Assembly (NCBI GenBank): GCA_025267735.1 | Contig: CM046297.1 | Location: forward strand, 28,112,011 to 28,176,010 | Direction: 5' to 3' | From: Mactra quadrangularis | Lineage: Eukaryota; Mollusca; Bivalvia; Venerida; Mactridae | DNA length: 64,000 nt | In this document: in pieces, positions 12,742 through 24,699 of the stretch | Layout of the letters: every line of letters begins with the position of its first letter | Numbering within the stretch: the first letter of the stretch is position 1 | The notes under the pieces: model-generated | Seen by the model: only the letters and a program-made list of their open reading frames with translations | What the model was told of the DNA's origin: nothing | The model's database searches: none | Position numbers and translations under genes: made by a program

Positions 12742-12921
12742 TACAGTCTAACCTCTGCAGAGCGACTCTCTACAGAACAAATACACTGCACAACAACATA
12801 TTTTATTATTTCCCCTATGTGTAATTTCAATTGAATTTAACATATGCAGAGCAACAACCTCTGAACTGCAACACACTTTAGTATCTCCTAAAGGGTGTTG
12901 TTCAAGAGAGATTGTACTGTA
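12742..12921. repeat. MITE, TACAGTYTAAC ends, copy 2
   Basis: It starts TACAGTCTAACCTCTGCAGA and ends AGAGATTGTACTGTA. It is the same family as 10362-10540 and sits about 50 bp past the EF-hand stop codon, so it may form part of that gene's 3' UTR. Confidence 0.65.
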
Positions 12922-13002
12922 CCATGCGGTCGCGCACAAACGATCGACAAAGGCAATTGTATTAGATAAATGTATTTCATAACAATTTTATAAAGCCACA
13001 TA

Positions 13003-13381
13003 CAGTACCCACAAAAAGTTTGGAGACAATTTCACTTTGTATGCCTACTGAATAGAATTTGACTAAAATTTGATGACTGTTTATTTTTTGAAATGGCTTA
13101 TAGTTTTGCTTTAGGTTTTTGGTTATCATTATAAATACAACTGAAACTACAAAAACTGCATAAAAGCTATGTTATGGAAACAAATACAATAAACATGGTT
13201 TTGAAAACTTTAGGATGTCGGCTGCTGGATATTATAAATGTGTTTAATTCATGAAATTTGTTTTCATTTTATCACGAGCCATACTTAAATATATAAAAAA
13301 AAAATGATTCTACAAAAATAATTATCAAAATTCAAGAATTGTAGTAAATTTCTTTTGTCTCCAAACTTTTGGTGGGAACTG
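13003..13381. repeat. Tc1/mariner-type MITE, copy A
   Basis: Inverted termini CAGTACCCACAAAAAGTTTG and, on the other strand, CAGTTCCCACCAAAAGTTTG, flanked by TA on both sides. The 379-bp length and TA target site fit a non-autonomous mariner-superfamily element. A second full copy is at 16247-16627 and a 3' fragment at 49986-50060. Confidence 0.85.
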
Positions 13382-13960
13382 TATATAATGTTAACATCTC
13401 GTAAGGCCTTTAGTTTGCATTCCTAATTAAATATGATTAAAAAATAGTGAAAAAATAGTGAAATATCCGGAACAGGAATTGTGAACTGTCATTATGATAA
13501 TTGAAGATAAAAAATCTATGTCCAATATAATTCTAAAGGGAATTATACGAGTATGTATAAAATAGGAAACTCTTTCATCGATATTGCGGCAGAAGCATTT
13601 ACCAAGACAGTCTTTGGCCGAAATATCGATAATAGTGTTTCCTATTGAAAATATAACTGAATATTTTATTGAAATGTATATAGTTTACTGCGAAGGACAT
13701 AGCATCAGCAATCGAGGTAGTCGGTTGAACGGTATGTACCATGTTAGCCACAGGCCCTTATTTTGGGTCACTTTCGGCCCCTTATCTTACCAAGACAAAT
13801 TGTAACCAATAAATGTTGTATTTATGAACATGTATGATACTATTTGTATTTTTTGTAATTTCATATATTTATTGTTGTCAATACTTTAATAAAAGATACA
13901 ATTTGTTACACATATAACTTGTTTTTATGTTTGCATATTTAGAATGTATGCATTAGCAGT
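13382..13960. other. Unassigned AT-rich stretch
   Basis: I see no gene. A short inverted repeat (ATCGATATT ... AATATCGAT) lies at about 13578-13630. AATAAA-like sites near 13806 and 13888 could serve the EF-hand transcript, but nothing proves it. Confidence 0.4.
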
Positions 13961-14285
13961 AGGAGCAGTGCTTCAGTGGAAGGACGCGCGCTTAGGGATC
14001 GAGAGGTTCGGGGTTCGAATCCCACCAGGGACACTGCTAATTTCCTTGAGCAAGAAGTTTACCTGCGATTGCTTCACTCCACCAAGGTGTAAATGGGTAT
14101 CTACGAGGGTGGTATAATTCCGTTGCGCCAATTTGTCGGCTGCACTAATAAGCGGAAAAAAGACTCCCCAGGGAGATTGTTTGAAAGATACCAGTAGCCC
14201 AATGACCAGGGGTAATAGCTGTAAAGTCGGTGAACGTGCGTAAGCATGAAACTTAGACTATAAAATGCAATTACTTTACTTTTAT
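13961..14285 (+). repeat. tRNA-derived SINE, family 3, full copy
   Basis: The 5' head carries A-box-like GCAGTGCTTCAGTGGAAGGA and a B box GGTTCGAATCCCACC. It is followed by a body with GAGCAAGAAGTTTACC and a tail near CTTTACTTTTA. The same body is recognisable in the interrupted copy at 58506-59265. No protein is encoded; it depends on LINE machinery. Confidence 0.75.
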
Positions 14286-14819
14286 TAGCAGTTCAACCTA
14301 AATGGTCACTATCATTAACTTACCAATCGAGAGCATGCGCTTTTGGCCATGCAGTTACCCTTTTGGTCGTTAAAATTGTTTGATATCCAGATTGGATAAC
14401 CTACAACAACTGGGCACATCAAAGATAAACCAACAATAATGATTTACTTCAAATCAAATCAAAGTCTATTTATATAGCCCAAAAATTATATAGTGTATAA
14501 ATATTCGATTGCGCTTCACAATCAATCACATAGAATTCACACTGAATCAAATAAAATCACAGTTTGAAAACAATATTTTTATTTTTTATGAAATTGGAGA
14601 GTCAATTATAAAGATTTTAAGTCATATCTAGGCGAGCGTTCCACCATTTTGGGCCAACAATACGAATTGACCTATTGGCTACCTTGGTCCTATTTCTTGG
14701 AACAGCTGATTGAGCTCTATTAGATGATCTTAAGTTGTATGTTATGTTTGTATTGCTGAGAAGCTCAGTTAAGTAAACATGAACTGTTTTGTTGACAATT
14801 TTGTATTATTCCGTACAGC

Positions 14820-16030
14820 TACATACAGAACGGTAAAAAAAACTGATAGGTCGAATGGCTACAGCATGGCCAGGTCGAGCTATCTGGATGGACCGAACTG
14901 TTTGCCGTTTTTGTACAGGCAATAAAAGTGATAGGTCGAATGGCTACAGCATGGCCAGGTCGAGCTATCTGGATGGACCGAACTGTTTGCCGTTTTTGTA
15001 CAGGCAATAAAAGTGATAGGTCGAATGGCTACAACACGGCCAAGTCGAGCTATCTGGATGGACCGAACTGTTTGCCGTTTTTGTACAGGCAATAAAAGTG
15101 ATAGGTCGAATGGCTTCAGCATGGCCAAGTCGAGCTATCTGGATGGACTGAACTGTTTGCCGTTTTTGTACAGACAATAAAAGTGATAGGTCGAATGGTT
15201 ACAACACGGCCAGGTCGAGCTATCTGGATGGACTGAACTGTTTGCCGTTTTTGTACAGGCAATAAAAGTGATAGGTCGAATGGCTACAACACGGCCAGGT
15301 CGAGCTATCTGGATGGACCGAACTGTTTGCCGTTTTTGTACAGGCAATAAAAGTGATAGGTCGAATGGCTACAACACGGCCAGGTCGAGCTATCTGGATG
15401 GACTGAACTGTTTGCCGTTTTTGTACAGGCAATAAAAGTGATAGGTCGAATGGCTACAGCACGGCCAGGTCAAGCTATCTGGATGGACCGAACTGTTTGC
15501 CGTTTTGTACAGGCAATAAAAGTGATAGGTCGAATGGCTACAACACGGCCAGGTCGAGCTATCTGGATGGACCGAACTGTTTGCCGTTTTTGTACAGGCA
15601 ATAAAAGTGATAGGTCGAATGGCTACAGCATGGCAAGTTCGAGCTATCTGGATGGACCGAACTGTTTGCCGTTTTTGTACAGGCAATAAAAGTGATAGGT
15701 CGAATGGCTACAGCATGGCCAGTTCGAGCTATCTGGATGGACCAAACTGTTTCCCGTTTTTGTACAGGCAATAAAAGTGATAGGTCGAATGGCTACAGCA
15801 TGGCAAGTTCGAGCTATCTGGATGGACCGAACTGTTTGCCGTTTTTGTACAGGCAATAAAAGTGATAGGTCGAATGGCTACAACACGGCCAGGTCGAGCT
15901 ATCTGCATGGACCGAACTGTTTGCCGTTTTGTACAGGCAATAAAAGTGATAGGTCGAATGGCTACAGCACGGCCAGGTCGAGCTGTTTGGATGGATCGAA
16001 CAGTTTGCCTTTTTGTACAGGTTATTTAGG
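14820..16030. repeat. 85-bp satellite array, 14 units
   Basis: A unit containing GATAGGTCGAATGGCTACA, GAGCTATCTGGATGGAC and TTTGCCGTTTTTGTACAGGC recurs at 14845, 14930, 15015, 15100, 15185, 15270, 15355, 15440, 15524, 15609, 15694, 15779, 15864 and 15948. The period is 85 bp, twice 84 where one T is missing. Divergence between units is a few percent. Open frames across it are by-products of the repeat. Confidence 0.97.
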
Positions 16031-16246
16031 CAAAACAATGCGCACATAAATATAGCCGGCTACATTAACAAACAAACAGTATTTGGATGTAAAGCATTAT
16101 AGAATGTTAATACATGTAGTTAAGTTAGTTTAAACCTATTTTGTTAACTTTACACAATTTACAATGAACAAGTGCACTATTCATAATAATTGTTGAATGT
16201 CACGGTATGTAACTATGTGCATCATATTATTTAAAGTATATACATA

Positions 16247-16627
16247 CAGAACCCACCAAAAGTTTGGAGACAAAAAAGCTTTTTGTAGAATTTTTGAATT
16301 TTGATAATTATTTTGTAAAAATACTATTTTTAATATATTAAAGTATAATATGTGATATGTGATAAAATGAAAATAAATCATGAATATAACACATTTATAA
16401 AATTCAGCATCTGACATACTAAAGCCTCCAAAACCAAGTTTACTGTAATTATTTTCCGTAACAAAGCTTTTATGCTATTTTTGTAGTCTCAATTGTGATA
16501 ATAATGATAACCAAATAGCAAAACAAAACTGTAAAGCATTTCAAAATTAAAAGATATCAAATTTTAGATAGAAGCTATTCAGTAGTCATTCAAAGTAAAA
16601 ATGCCTCCACATTTTTGGCGGGTACTG
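16247..16627. repeat. Tc1/mariner-type MITE, copy B
   Basis: Termini CAGAACCCACCAAAAGTTTG and GGCGGGTACTG with TA on both flanks; 381 bp. It is homologous along its length to copy A but in opposite orientation. Confidence 0.85.
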
Positions 16628-16981
16628 TAAGTACGCGTGACCTAGTAAACTGGGTTTGTATAAACCCTATCATCGCCTTCCCATAATGCACGTCGAAACT
16701 GATAGTGAATTTAGAGAAAAAGATGACTTCAAGCTATGTGCATTTAATGAAAGGCGTAACTAGCAATTATGTAACGTGTACACGCAGTTAGCTAGGATGG
16801 TTGACATTTCGCTTAACTGGTTGATGGTGTCATATATACAGATTATAAAAGACTGGTAATTTATATATAATTGTATTATCCCAACTAGACACAACTGTGA
16901 AATGTTCGCCCACGTATTTACATGAAAACTCGCATGACATTAAGTGTTCATGAAAAGTGAAAACGTTCAACATGTTCACAT

Positions 16982-17510
16982 TGACCTGAGACAAAACATT
17001 TAGATTTCATGAAATTTGACAAAGTACAACATGTTCAATGACCTGAGACAAAACATTTAGATTTCATGAAATTTGACAAAGTACAACTTGTTCACAATGA
17101 CCTGAGATAAAACATTTAGATTTCATGAAATTTGACAAAGTACAACATGTTCACAATGACCTGAGATAAAACATTTAGATTTCATGAAATTTGACAAAGT
17201 ACAACATGTTCACATTGACCTTAGACAAAACATTTAAATTTCATGAAATTTGACAAAGTACAACATGTTCACAATGACCTGAGATAAAACATTTAGATTT
17301 CATGAAATTTGACAAAGTACAACATGTTCACATTGACCTTAGACAAAACATTTAGATTTCATGAAATTTGACAAAGTACAACTTGTTCACAATGACCTGA
17401 GATAAAACATTTAGATTTCATGAAATTTGACAAAGTACAACTTGTTCACAATGACCTGGGAGAAACAATTACAAAGCATTGAGCCTTCTTGAAGTTTGAC
17501 AAAGTACACT
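16982..17510. repeat. 59-bp tandem array, about nine units
   Basis: The unit TGACCTGAGAYAAAACATTT, then AGATTTCATGAAATTTGAC and AAAGTACAACWTGTTCACA, repeats at 16982, 17039, 17098, 17157, 17216, 17275, 17334, 17393 and 17452. The second unit is 2 bp short and the last decays. Each unit contains the palindrome TTTCATGAAA. Confidence 0.95.
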
Positions 17511-18249
17511 CAGGTTAAAAAAGATTGAAGTCAGCTACATGAACCACTCGACCATGGAGATATGTCTGTAAATAATGCACGAATACTAATGTTACAGTTT
17601 ATGTATACTCAGCCAAATGACTGCTATGCTGACTGATGAGGTTCAACGACTCTCAGTATTTAAATGTAACGCATTTTACGTGAAATTACGGAAAAAATGA
17701 TATACGATTAGATATAATAATGAAACGACACTAAAGCGATATAGCACAGATAAGTACGAAAAGAAAACAGCTCTGTACAACCTAGGACAGTTAAAAGAAC
17801 AAAACAATGAACAGCCCAGAACAATCCAACACAGCACAGAACAGCCCGCCAAATTACAGTGCAGCATACCCTGGAAAAATCAAACGGGATACTCGCATGT
17901 TGTCTTAGAGAATGCCTGGATCTTCCCACGAAAGACCGCAATGATTATCGTTAAATATCAATACTTTACTCATAAGTCTATTATCCAGACTATGTTATGC
18001 CTCTTTTTAAAATTCTCACGACAACTTGCACTTTTATCAGTAGTTTGCGGTATTCTCATATTTAACTGTAAACTATTGGTTCTCGAATCAAGTAACTTCA
18101 GTTTTCGTTTCGTGTTGTTATCGTTTTGTACTGAAACCACGTCGATATTTATAGCAACAAGTAAATTACTGATAAAACCTCAGCCGCTGTCTCCCCCATT
18201 GCTACAGAATACACTATTCTTGCTAACCTTGAGAAACACGCATAACTAC
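17511..18249. other. Unassigned stretch
   Basis: I see no coding exon. The open frames here encode low-complexity hydrophobic strings without family resemblance. An imperfect AGAACAGC-type repeat lies near 17790-17850. Confidence 0.4.
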
Positions 18250-18346
18250 GCATGCGCAATAAGAAGCGCGCTTTGCATACGCCCAGAATTTTACCACAGC
18301 CTGACCGACTAAAATTTTGTTATAGCTAAGGAAATTAACACACGAG
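18250..18346 (+). promoter_or_regulatory. Possible promoter and non-coding first exon (for the PLAC8-like gene)
   Basis: GCATGCGCA at 18250-18258 matches the NRF1-type palindrome common in animal core promoters, and GC content rises locally. About 90 bases later ACACGAG is followed by a textbook donor, GTAAGT, at 18347. The nearest downstream acceptor leading to a coding exon on this strand is at 23989, in front of the PLAC8-like ORF. The link between the two is inference and would need transcript data. Confidence 0.3.
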
Positions 18347-19351
18347 GTAAGTGTTTTATTTTAACATGAAAACTTCTGCTGTATTGTGAGTGCTTTTAAT
18401 TTCTTATTGTACTATGCTAATATGAGCTGTCAATTTCTTTGCCTGCAGTCTCAACTAATAATAATATTTCTGCTACGAACGCGGTTTCGGTGTTCCACTT
18501 CAAACATATTCAGTTCAGCTGTACTCGTTCTCATAATGAAACATTTATAAAGATTGTTATAGTGTTTAAAATCTGAATTGGATTTTTTACTTTAATATAA
18601 TTTTATGCATTGTGTTTTGCTCTAAGCTTAGCGGTTTCGTTGCTTGTTGCACACACAATGTTGTTTTTATTACTGAACAGTTCGTGCACTCATACATGTT
18701 TTATAGCATGAACTATACTCACAGTACGTATATTTTCCCCAGGTTAAATGTGTTAGCGTATAAACTAAACGCCACAAAAAAATCATATTTGCCATGGGGC
18801 AATGTTGAAATTGAAACGTTTAGTTTTACATATAAACGTTATACAAAGTATACCTACAAGCTAATTCAGTATGCATGAAGTTTTAAGCTATAAAATACAT
18901 CATTTTATATGTATACTTGTCTATTCATCAAAATATATTAGTCACTCAACAATCAATGAATTATTTTGGTTGCTATGTAACATGTCTGACTGGATATTGT
19001 ACTGCAAGAAAAAAACGTGTTGTTATTCCCACTCTGTATCCAGTTTCGTTTCTAACATGTATTTTGTATGCAGTAGCGGGTCGTGTGGGGATAAGGTTAA
19101 AATTATATACATACTTTCACGGAGAATGTGTTGAGTGTAACAGCGTACTCCTGTTTATATTCTGATTCTTTTTAGTAGTAGTATCGGGCATTTTATTTGT
19201 AAGGCCTCATTGTTTTTTTGGGGGGTGTGGGGATAAGGAGAGGGGGGCTCCCAATGTTACGGCCTCCAATGTCACATGACAAGCAAACAATTCAACAGTT
19301 GATGTACTGCTTTTATGTATTTGCTTGACTAGTTTAGTTAGTCTTAAATAC
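18347..19351. other. Unassigned stretch, possible intron
   Basis: Several short open frames overlap here, but none shows a domain, a signal peptide with a continuing exon, or consistent splice sites. I regard it as non-coding. Confidence 0.4.
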
Positions 19352-19777
19352 TAGGGCCTAGAAAAATATTTCGAATATTTGAATATTCGGATCGTCACCG
19401 AATATTCGAATACTGAAAAACGAATACGAATATTCGGAATTTTCAGCATAAAAATGGACTTTTTTCAATTTATTCCACAATTGAAATCTTATTTTATGAA
19501 ACCTGTTTGAAATTCGCATGTATGTTTAACACATGTCAATTAAGTTCCGAAAATGGCCCCCAATTAACTTTCTTCCAAATCTTGGTTATAAATTGTTCAT
19601 GAAGGAACTGTCCTAATTTTTAGATAAACACATTCAAACAAGAAAAATGAAATATGAGGCACAGCCGCACTGGCATACTTGTATTTAATTAGCTTTATAA
19701 AAACGAATATTCGAATATATTCGAATATCAAAAAACGAATATTCGACCATCAAATTTTGTATTCGTTCCCAGCCCTA
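19352..19777. repeat. hAT-type MITE with GAATATTCG-rich ends, copy 1
   Basis: Ends TAGGGCC and GCCCTA, flanked by TTAAATAC (19344-19351) and CTAAATAC (19778-19785), an 8-bp duplication with one change. Both subterminal regions are rich in the palindrome CGAATATTCG. Copy 2 at 53394-53824 has an exact 8-bp duplication, which confirms the boundaries. Confidence 0.85.
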
Positions 19778-19884
19778 CTAAATACAAGAAGAAAGAAAAT
19801 CAACATTATGTGGAATATGCGGATGTGACTCCGTACGGGAAATGGGGCGGGGCTTCGAAATCCCATCCTACTTTTCTAATTTGT

Positions 19885-20210
19885 TTTTTGTTGTTTTTTT
19901 TTGTTGGGTTTAACGCCGTAGCAACACATTTTATAGGTCATATAACGACGGTCATTCAACCTATTCACTCCTCCTGGAAAGGCTAAATCTCTGGATTTAG
20001 CTGTTAACCAACTACTAAGCGCATACTTTCGTCAGTGACTGACAACTGCCCTACATAATTAAAAATCATTGGTAGGAGGGAGAATGGCCGTAGTAATTTG
20101 CCGTAATTTCATGACCAAGCTCCACGAAAGTATGCCCCCGCCCGGGAATCAAACCCACGACCCCTCGATCAGTAGACTTGCGTGCTACCAACTGAGCTAG
20201 CCGGGCGGCT
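19885..20210 (-). repeat. tRNA-derived SINE, family 1, full copy
   Basis: On the minus strand it begins GCCGCCCGGCTAGCTCAGTT with GGTAGCACGCAAG (A box) and GGTCGTGGGTTTGATTCCC (B box). It ends in a body containing AACGCCGTAGCAACAC on the plus strand. Flanking direct repeats TTTTCTAATTTGT at 19872-19884 and 20211-20223 are exact, as expected from LINE-driven insertion. Other, mostly truncated, copies are at 35508-35705, 36393-36698 and 45008-45255. Confidence 0.88.
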
Positions 20211-20508
20211 TTTTCTAATTTGTCTCATGCTATATTTGAACATCATTGATTGTGTAGAAAATTGAGATTTGTCCCAATTTCTGTCTTATTGTCCAAATTG
20301 TGGACAATACGTTTAAAACTTGGACACGTACAGGTCGTAGTCGAGGCTTAGTTACATTGCATTCTATCGGTATAGCAAACGTTCGAATACCATCGCGTTT
20401 TAGTGATGAATATCGATATATCTCGATGTATCAATATTTTGGTAATAATAATAATAATAATGTATTTGGAACACCTCGACCATTCATTGAATGAATAATC
20501 TCGGAAAC

Positions 20509-20800
20509 CCGGGTCGATAGAGCAGTTGGTAGCGCGCCGGGATTTGGAATCTCGTGTCCCGAAGGGGGTACGGGTTCGAAACCCACCCGGGGAGGTTATA
20601 CCCTTCCATGAAAATATCAATTTGACTCCATTGATTAGATAATATGGAGAAGTTTCAGGCCTTGTGGAAGAGTTGTTGAGTACTGGTTATAGACAAGGGT
20701 CCAGGAAAGCTAGGCTAGGTGCGCTGGACGCCGTAAAATGACCTAAATTGTGTTGACACGGCGTTATAACCCAGTAACAAAATCTCGGAAGGATTAGTGG
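20509..20800 (+). repeat. tRNA-derived SINE, family 2, copy 1
   Basis: The head reads GGGTCGATAGAGCAGTTGGT (A box) and GGTACGGGTTCGAAACCCAC (B box). The body contains GAGTACTGGTTATAGACAAG and CCAGGAAAGCTAGGC. Related copies are at 28569-28862 and 31230-31440, with a minus-strand fragment at 46212-46300. Confidence 0.8.
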
Positions 20801-22340
20801 ATAACCCACTAATAATATTGGGGTCTTACTACACCATTCATACGCTAGGCAAAGCACAGGCGAATCACGTAACAGTTATGCAAAATAGTTCTTGTTGTTA
20901 AGACATAAGACTTAGTAAATACATTCCATATGCTATATATTTTACTACTGTATATATTGTGCATTACAAAATGGACTAAAACGAGACAGTTATCACCTCA
21001 TAAATGTTCGTGGATATGTTTACTTCAATACCGGTTAAAGAATTTGGGGGGGGGGGGTGACGCAAAGGTAGTTCCAAAATGGCGTCTTTAGAGTATGTCC
21101 AAGGTTATTAATAGCGAATGGCCGAGGAGTCCGAATGCACGTATCAGTGCTGAAATATCGTTATTTCTCGATAAATCCATATTTCGGTGATAAAATCATG
21201 TGCATATATAATGTTATGTATAACAACAATATCGGTATGTCCAAAAAGCTCTGATATTATTTTGGCTATTTTAGTTCTATATTTTATGAACGATATATAC
21301 AAACAATAAAAAATGATTGTCCATTTGGCAACACGTTGTTACAGTATTAAGAACATAAACGGTACAGATGTGAGTTGTTTGAACTGAGTCATTATTCCTC
21401 GGAAGCGATCAATACGTTGCAATAGTAGGAAACACCACAAGTTATGTTGCTTAAAGCTGTCGCTTTTCGATACATGATTCAATACAATAGTTGTATATGT
21501 AAATGTTACAGACGATTTATGGAGGCTTTTACTGATTGAAATAAATCCTCTCGACATTGATGTTCGGGGGCGAATCTTGACATCTTCAATGGGGGGGAAG
21601 AAGAATGGTCTAAAACGTAAATTTGATAATTGTGGTTATTGTGCTTCGCAAATAAGACATTCAATGAAAAATACGGAAAAAAGCGCTTGTGTTGAATACG
21701 TTTGGTTTAGATGGGTTTAAATACCCTCAAATACCTACTCAAATAATGGGTTCTTCCACAGTACTCCTACGCTATACATTAACACAAAGTCACATGGGTT
21801 TCAAAATTTCATCAGACCGGATTTGAAGGAGTTATAATGTTTAAAAGTTATTCAATATATGAACTAATTTTGTAAAAAATGCGTTTCACTTGCATCAATT
21901 AGCTTTTATCCGCCATCTTATCCGCCATCTTGAATTTTAAAAGTTGCCAATGGATGCCAAACTGACATAATCGGATTTAAAATCAGTTAGACCATGTCAA
22001 TTTGTAAATAAATCAGATTTTTCTGCATCTTTTCGTTCAAGGCCGACCTTTGGTTTGGCCGAACAAAAATGTTCACCAAATCTCTCAGAGTTATGTAGGA
22101 TTTACTATTTCCTAACCAGCAAGGAGAGGGGTGTTGTTCTCTTGGTCTTTCAATATTAACATATTACACGAAAGAGTGTATTGTTACAGCCCCCATAGTA
22201 TTGTTCCAGGCAATGTGACATCTTGTTATTCCTAAATTATGTATGTTCCTCTTCTACATTGAACATGTCACTGGTAGGCGTCCATACATTTATAAATATT
22301 CATTATTGACGCCGTGGATAGAATGTAGTACAAATGTATT
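20801..22340. other. Unassigned AT-rich stretch
   Basis: I see no gene. It contains a poly-G run near 21045 and a short relative of the ATTCGGAAC family near 21117. The rest is unique-looking non-coding sequence. Confidence 0.45.
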
Positions 22341-22344
22341 TTAA

Positions 22345-22681
22345 AGGTACTCATTCACAGATTATTCACTACTTAAATACCAATTTTTTCTAAAGCTATC
22401 AAAATTGAATGGAAATAATTTTTTGAAGCAGGAAAGTAGTGCTCTGATAATGGCAATTTTAGTGCAAAGTGACGTACTTGTAACTTCAAATGATGGTGTT
22501 CTACCCCGTATGTCACGGTATAGATATGTTAGTGCATGCTTGGGACTTTTATTGTATATTTCTTGCAACATATAGGTCAGTTTGTCTTAAAATAATAAGA
22601 ATTTTTTAAGACACAATTACAGACACTAAATGGTATTTTGAAATTATAGAAAAAATAAACCAAATCTGTGAACTAGTACCT
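22345..22681. repeat. piggyBac-type MITE, copy 1
   Basis: Termini AGGTACTCATTCACAGATT and, inverted, AGGTACTAGTTCACAGATT, bounded on both sides by TTAA, the piggyBac target. A homologous 346-bp copy with the same TTAA flanks is at 30481-30826. No transposase is present. Confidence 0.85.
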
Positions 22682-23634
22682 TTAAATGTTGGTACGAAAC
22701 TACTGTATGATAATAGATCACTACATGCATAATGTGTTGTTTATACTTGGGAGGTCTTCATTCATCGACTTAATGAAAGAAGTGAAAATAATTATAACTT
22801 GAAATTTAAACTTGACTTCTCATTAACTAACCATGTAAAGTTTAAACAGTTCATTAACCCATAAATTGTACTCGTCTGTTTATTTGTCGAGAGCATTCGT
22901 AAAACTCATATCAAGCATAAGGGGGCCAAGTATAAGCACACACAAACTTGCCAGGTTCCCAGTCGTACTTAGACGGCGTGAAGGTGAATAATGGTTGCAC
23001 CCAATGTATTGTATAAGATATCGGATAATCTGTGTTCAAATGAAAATTTCTTGCTTAGAGGCCTAAATCAAATGATCTTAGTACAAAAACTACAGTGAAT
23101 ACCTTATATAAGGATTCGGTTCCATTCATGCTAAATACATGTAAAGTATCCGAAATTCTAACGAGACTATTCAACGTCCGAATTGTGTCCACTTCATAGA
23201 CATGGCTTTTGGTTAATCGTTTGCTATATTTAAGTCCAAAATGTAAAGTCGACTTCAAATGACATCTAAACTCCCACCAAATTTACCGTCGTCAGAAAAT
23301 GATCATGCAAAATAATGAAAAAGTAATAGAAAAATTTGTAACCTTGCTTTGATAACGATAGTGGTAATAGTGGGGCAGGTAATCCAGACTACAGAGTGAG
23401 ACACAAAATCGACTCAGTAACTTGAAACATTTTATCTTTTATGACAAAATGTGTTTTTTAGATATATTTCTAAGTATGAGATGCATAAAATGATCTGCCT
23501 CAGTTTACTTTAAGTAATTTTAAAAGGCCACAAAATCTTGCTAAAACAAGCAATTCAAGTTCATTTGGAAGTGTGGGGTGTTACAAATTGCGTGAAAAGG
23601 ATGACTATTAAAGGGGACGACTTATTGTTGCTAT
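22682..23634. other. Unassigned stretch
   Basis: I see no coding exon or strong repeat here. If the non-coding exon near 18346 belongs to the PLAC8-like gene, this would be its intron. Confidence 0.4.
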
Positions 23635-23915
23635 TATAGGTGGGTCCAGTGGGGGGTCAGGGGTTCCGGACTCCCCTAGAATTTCCAAAATGTACCTGTT
23701 CATTAGTGTATTTCTTGACTGTTAGTCAGTTTTAAGTAGCAAATAGCAATTTTTCTCGGTGCTTTACATAGATTTAGTGTTTTTTAGTTTTTATTATTAA
23801 TATGTTGCATTATTCTGCAAAATGTGTATAATGTGGTTGTGGTTTGAAAGTTTGGACCCCCCGCCCCTAGAAAAAGTTCGGACCCCCCCCTAAAAAACCT
23901 GGATCCGCCCCTGAC
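23635..23915 (-). repeat. Interspersed repeat with GGGGCGGATCCAGG end, copy 1
   Basis: On the minus strand it starts CAGGGGCGGATCCAGG, continues with CTAGG/GGGTCCGAACTTT-type G-rich lines and TTTTGCAGAATAATGCAACA, and ends in another G/C-rich segment with CCGGAACCCCTGA. Relatives lie at 31935-32115, 45570-45840 and 47596-47911. Confidence 0.7.
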
Positions 23916-23997
23916 CATGATGGCAATGAACATGATAAAAATATTCATTTAGAATAACTAGTTCTACTGTTTAATTTATCTACTTTCAGATTTGAAA

Positions 23998-24330
23998 ATG
24001 TCTGGTGAATGGCAGCACGGATTGTGTGGATGTTTTGACAACTTTGGACTGTGTATCGTTTCTTGGATAATCCCATGCTACAGATTCGGTAAAAATGCAG
24101 AAGCAGTCGGAGAGAGTTGTTTATTATGCGGTATTGGATTTTTAGTCCCCGGGGTTGATCTTATCCTCGGCGCTATAGTTAGAGGAAAGATTAGGGAATC
24201 TAAAGGAATCCAGGGAAGTTTTGTTGGTGACCTGGTCATGTGGTTCTGCTGTCCTTTCTGTTCACTGGTTCAGGAAGCCCAAGAATTAGAAGGTTCAAGC
24301 CCTCAGGCTATCTCTATGGCGAGAGAGTGA
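23998..24330 (+). CDS. PLAC8/cornifelin-family cysteine-rich protein (110 aa)
   Basis: The coding sequence is a single open frame from the ATG at 23998 (MSGEWQHGLCGCFDNFGLCI) to TGA at 24328-24330. PLAC8-family signs are an N-terminal W-x-H-G-L-C-G-C-F block, a central hydrophobic region (SCLLCGIGFLVPGVDLILGA) and the signature W-F-C-C-P-F-C-S-L-V-Q-E-A-Q-E-L-E. The length fits the family (about 100-130 residues). Vertebrate relatives are small Cys-rich proteins; plant and fungal relatives affect metal transport and organ size. The function here is unknown. TACTTTCAG at 23981-23989 looks like an acceptor 8 bases before the ATG, so the 5' UTR is probably spliced. An in-frame TTG two codons upstream is not a credible start. 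Confidence 0.93.
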   Translation: MSGEWQHGLCGCFDNFGLCIVSWIIPCYRFGKNAEAVGESCLLCGIGFLVPGVDLILGAIVRGKIRESKGIQGSFVGDLVMWFCCPFCSLVQEAQELEGSSPQAISMARE

Positions 24331-24699
24331 ACAATATTTACAGGAAATTGTGCGTTCTCTAGCATCTGTGTGTGTGTGAGGAAAACATCATAGACATTTT
24401 ATTCAAATTGTGTGAAAGAAACAGTAATCTATGTACTAGATCAATGTATACTTTATATACTATACTATGCTGGATATATCTTAATAATAATTGTGCTGAA
24501 AACTATTTTATGACTATTTTAACTGCTTGACTATACATACATTGTATTTGTATTTTTGAATAATATTACTTTTTTGATACTCGCTTCTGTTTGATTCGCT
24601 TGGACTTAAATGAGAGAATACTAGCTAATTGTGTTCGAGTATATGTGACCACACTGTGCAGTGAAAAATACTGACAAAACAACCTGATCACCTCGGCAA
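24331..24699. other. 3' flank of the PLAC8-like gene
   Basis: AT-rich sequence that probably includes the 3' UTR. I found no clear AATAAA. Nothing else is visible. Confidence 0.4.

Noticed and set aside
14819..16049. Many overlapping open frames of 62-98 codons on both strands
   Set aside because: They are products of the 85-bp satellite. The same peptide recurs in shifted frames and no start, splice or domain evidence exists.
17676..19165. Hydrophobic open frames that could be membrane proteins
   Set aside because: Composition is biased by T-rich DNA. No family resemblance, and neighbouring splice sites do not extend them.
20161..20209. Possible real tRNA gene on the minus strand
   Set aside because: A and B boxes are present, but the 3' acceptor half is replaced by the SINE body, and long target duplications flank the whole 326 bp. 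The same logic applies to 13961, 20509, 28569, 31230 and 36698.
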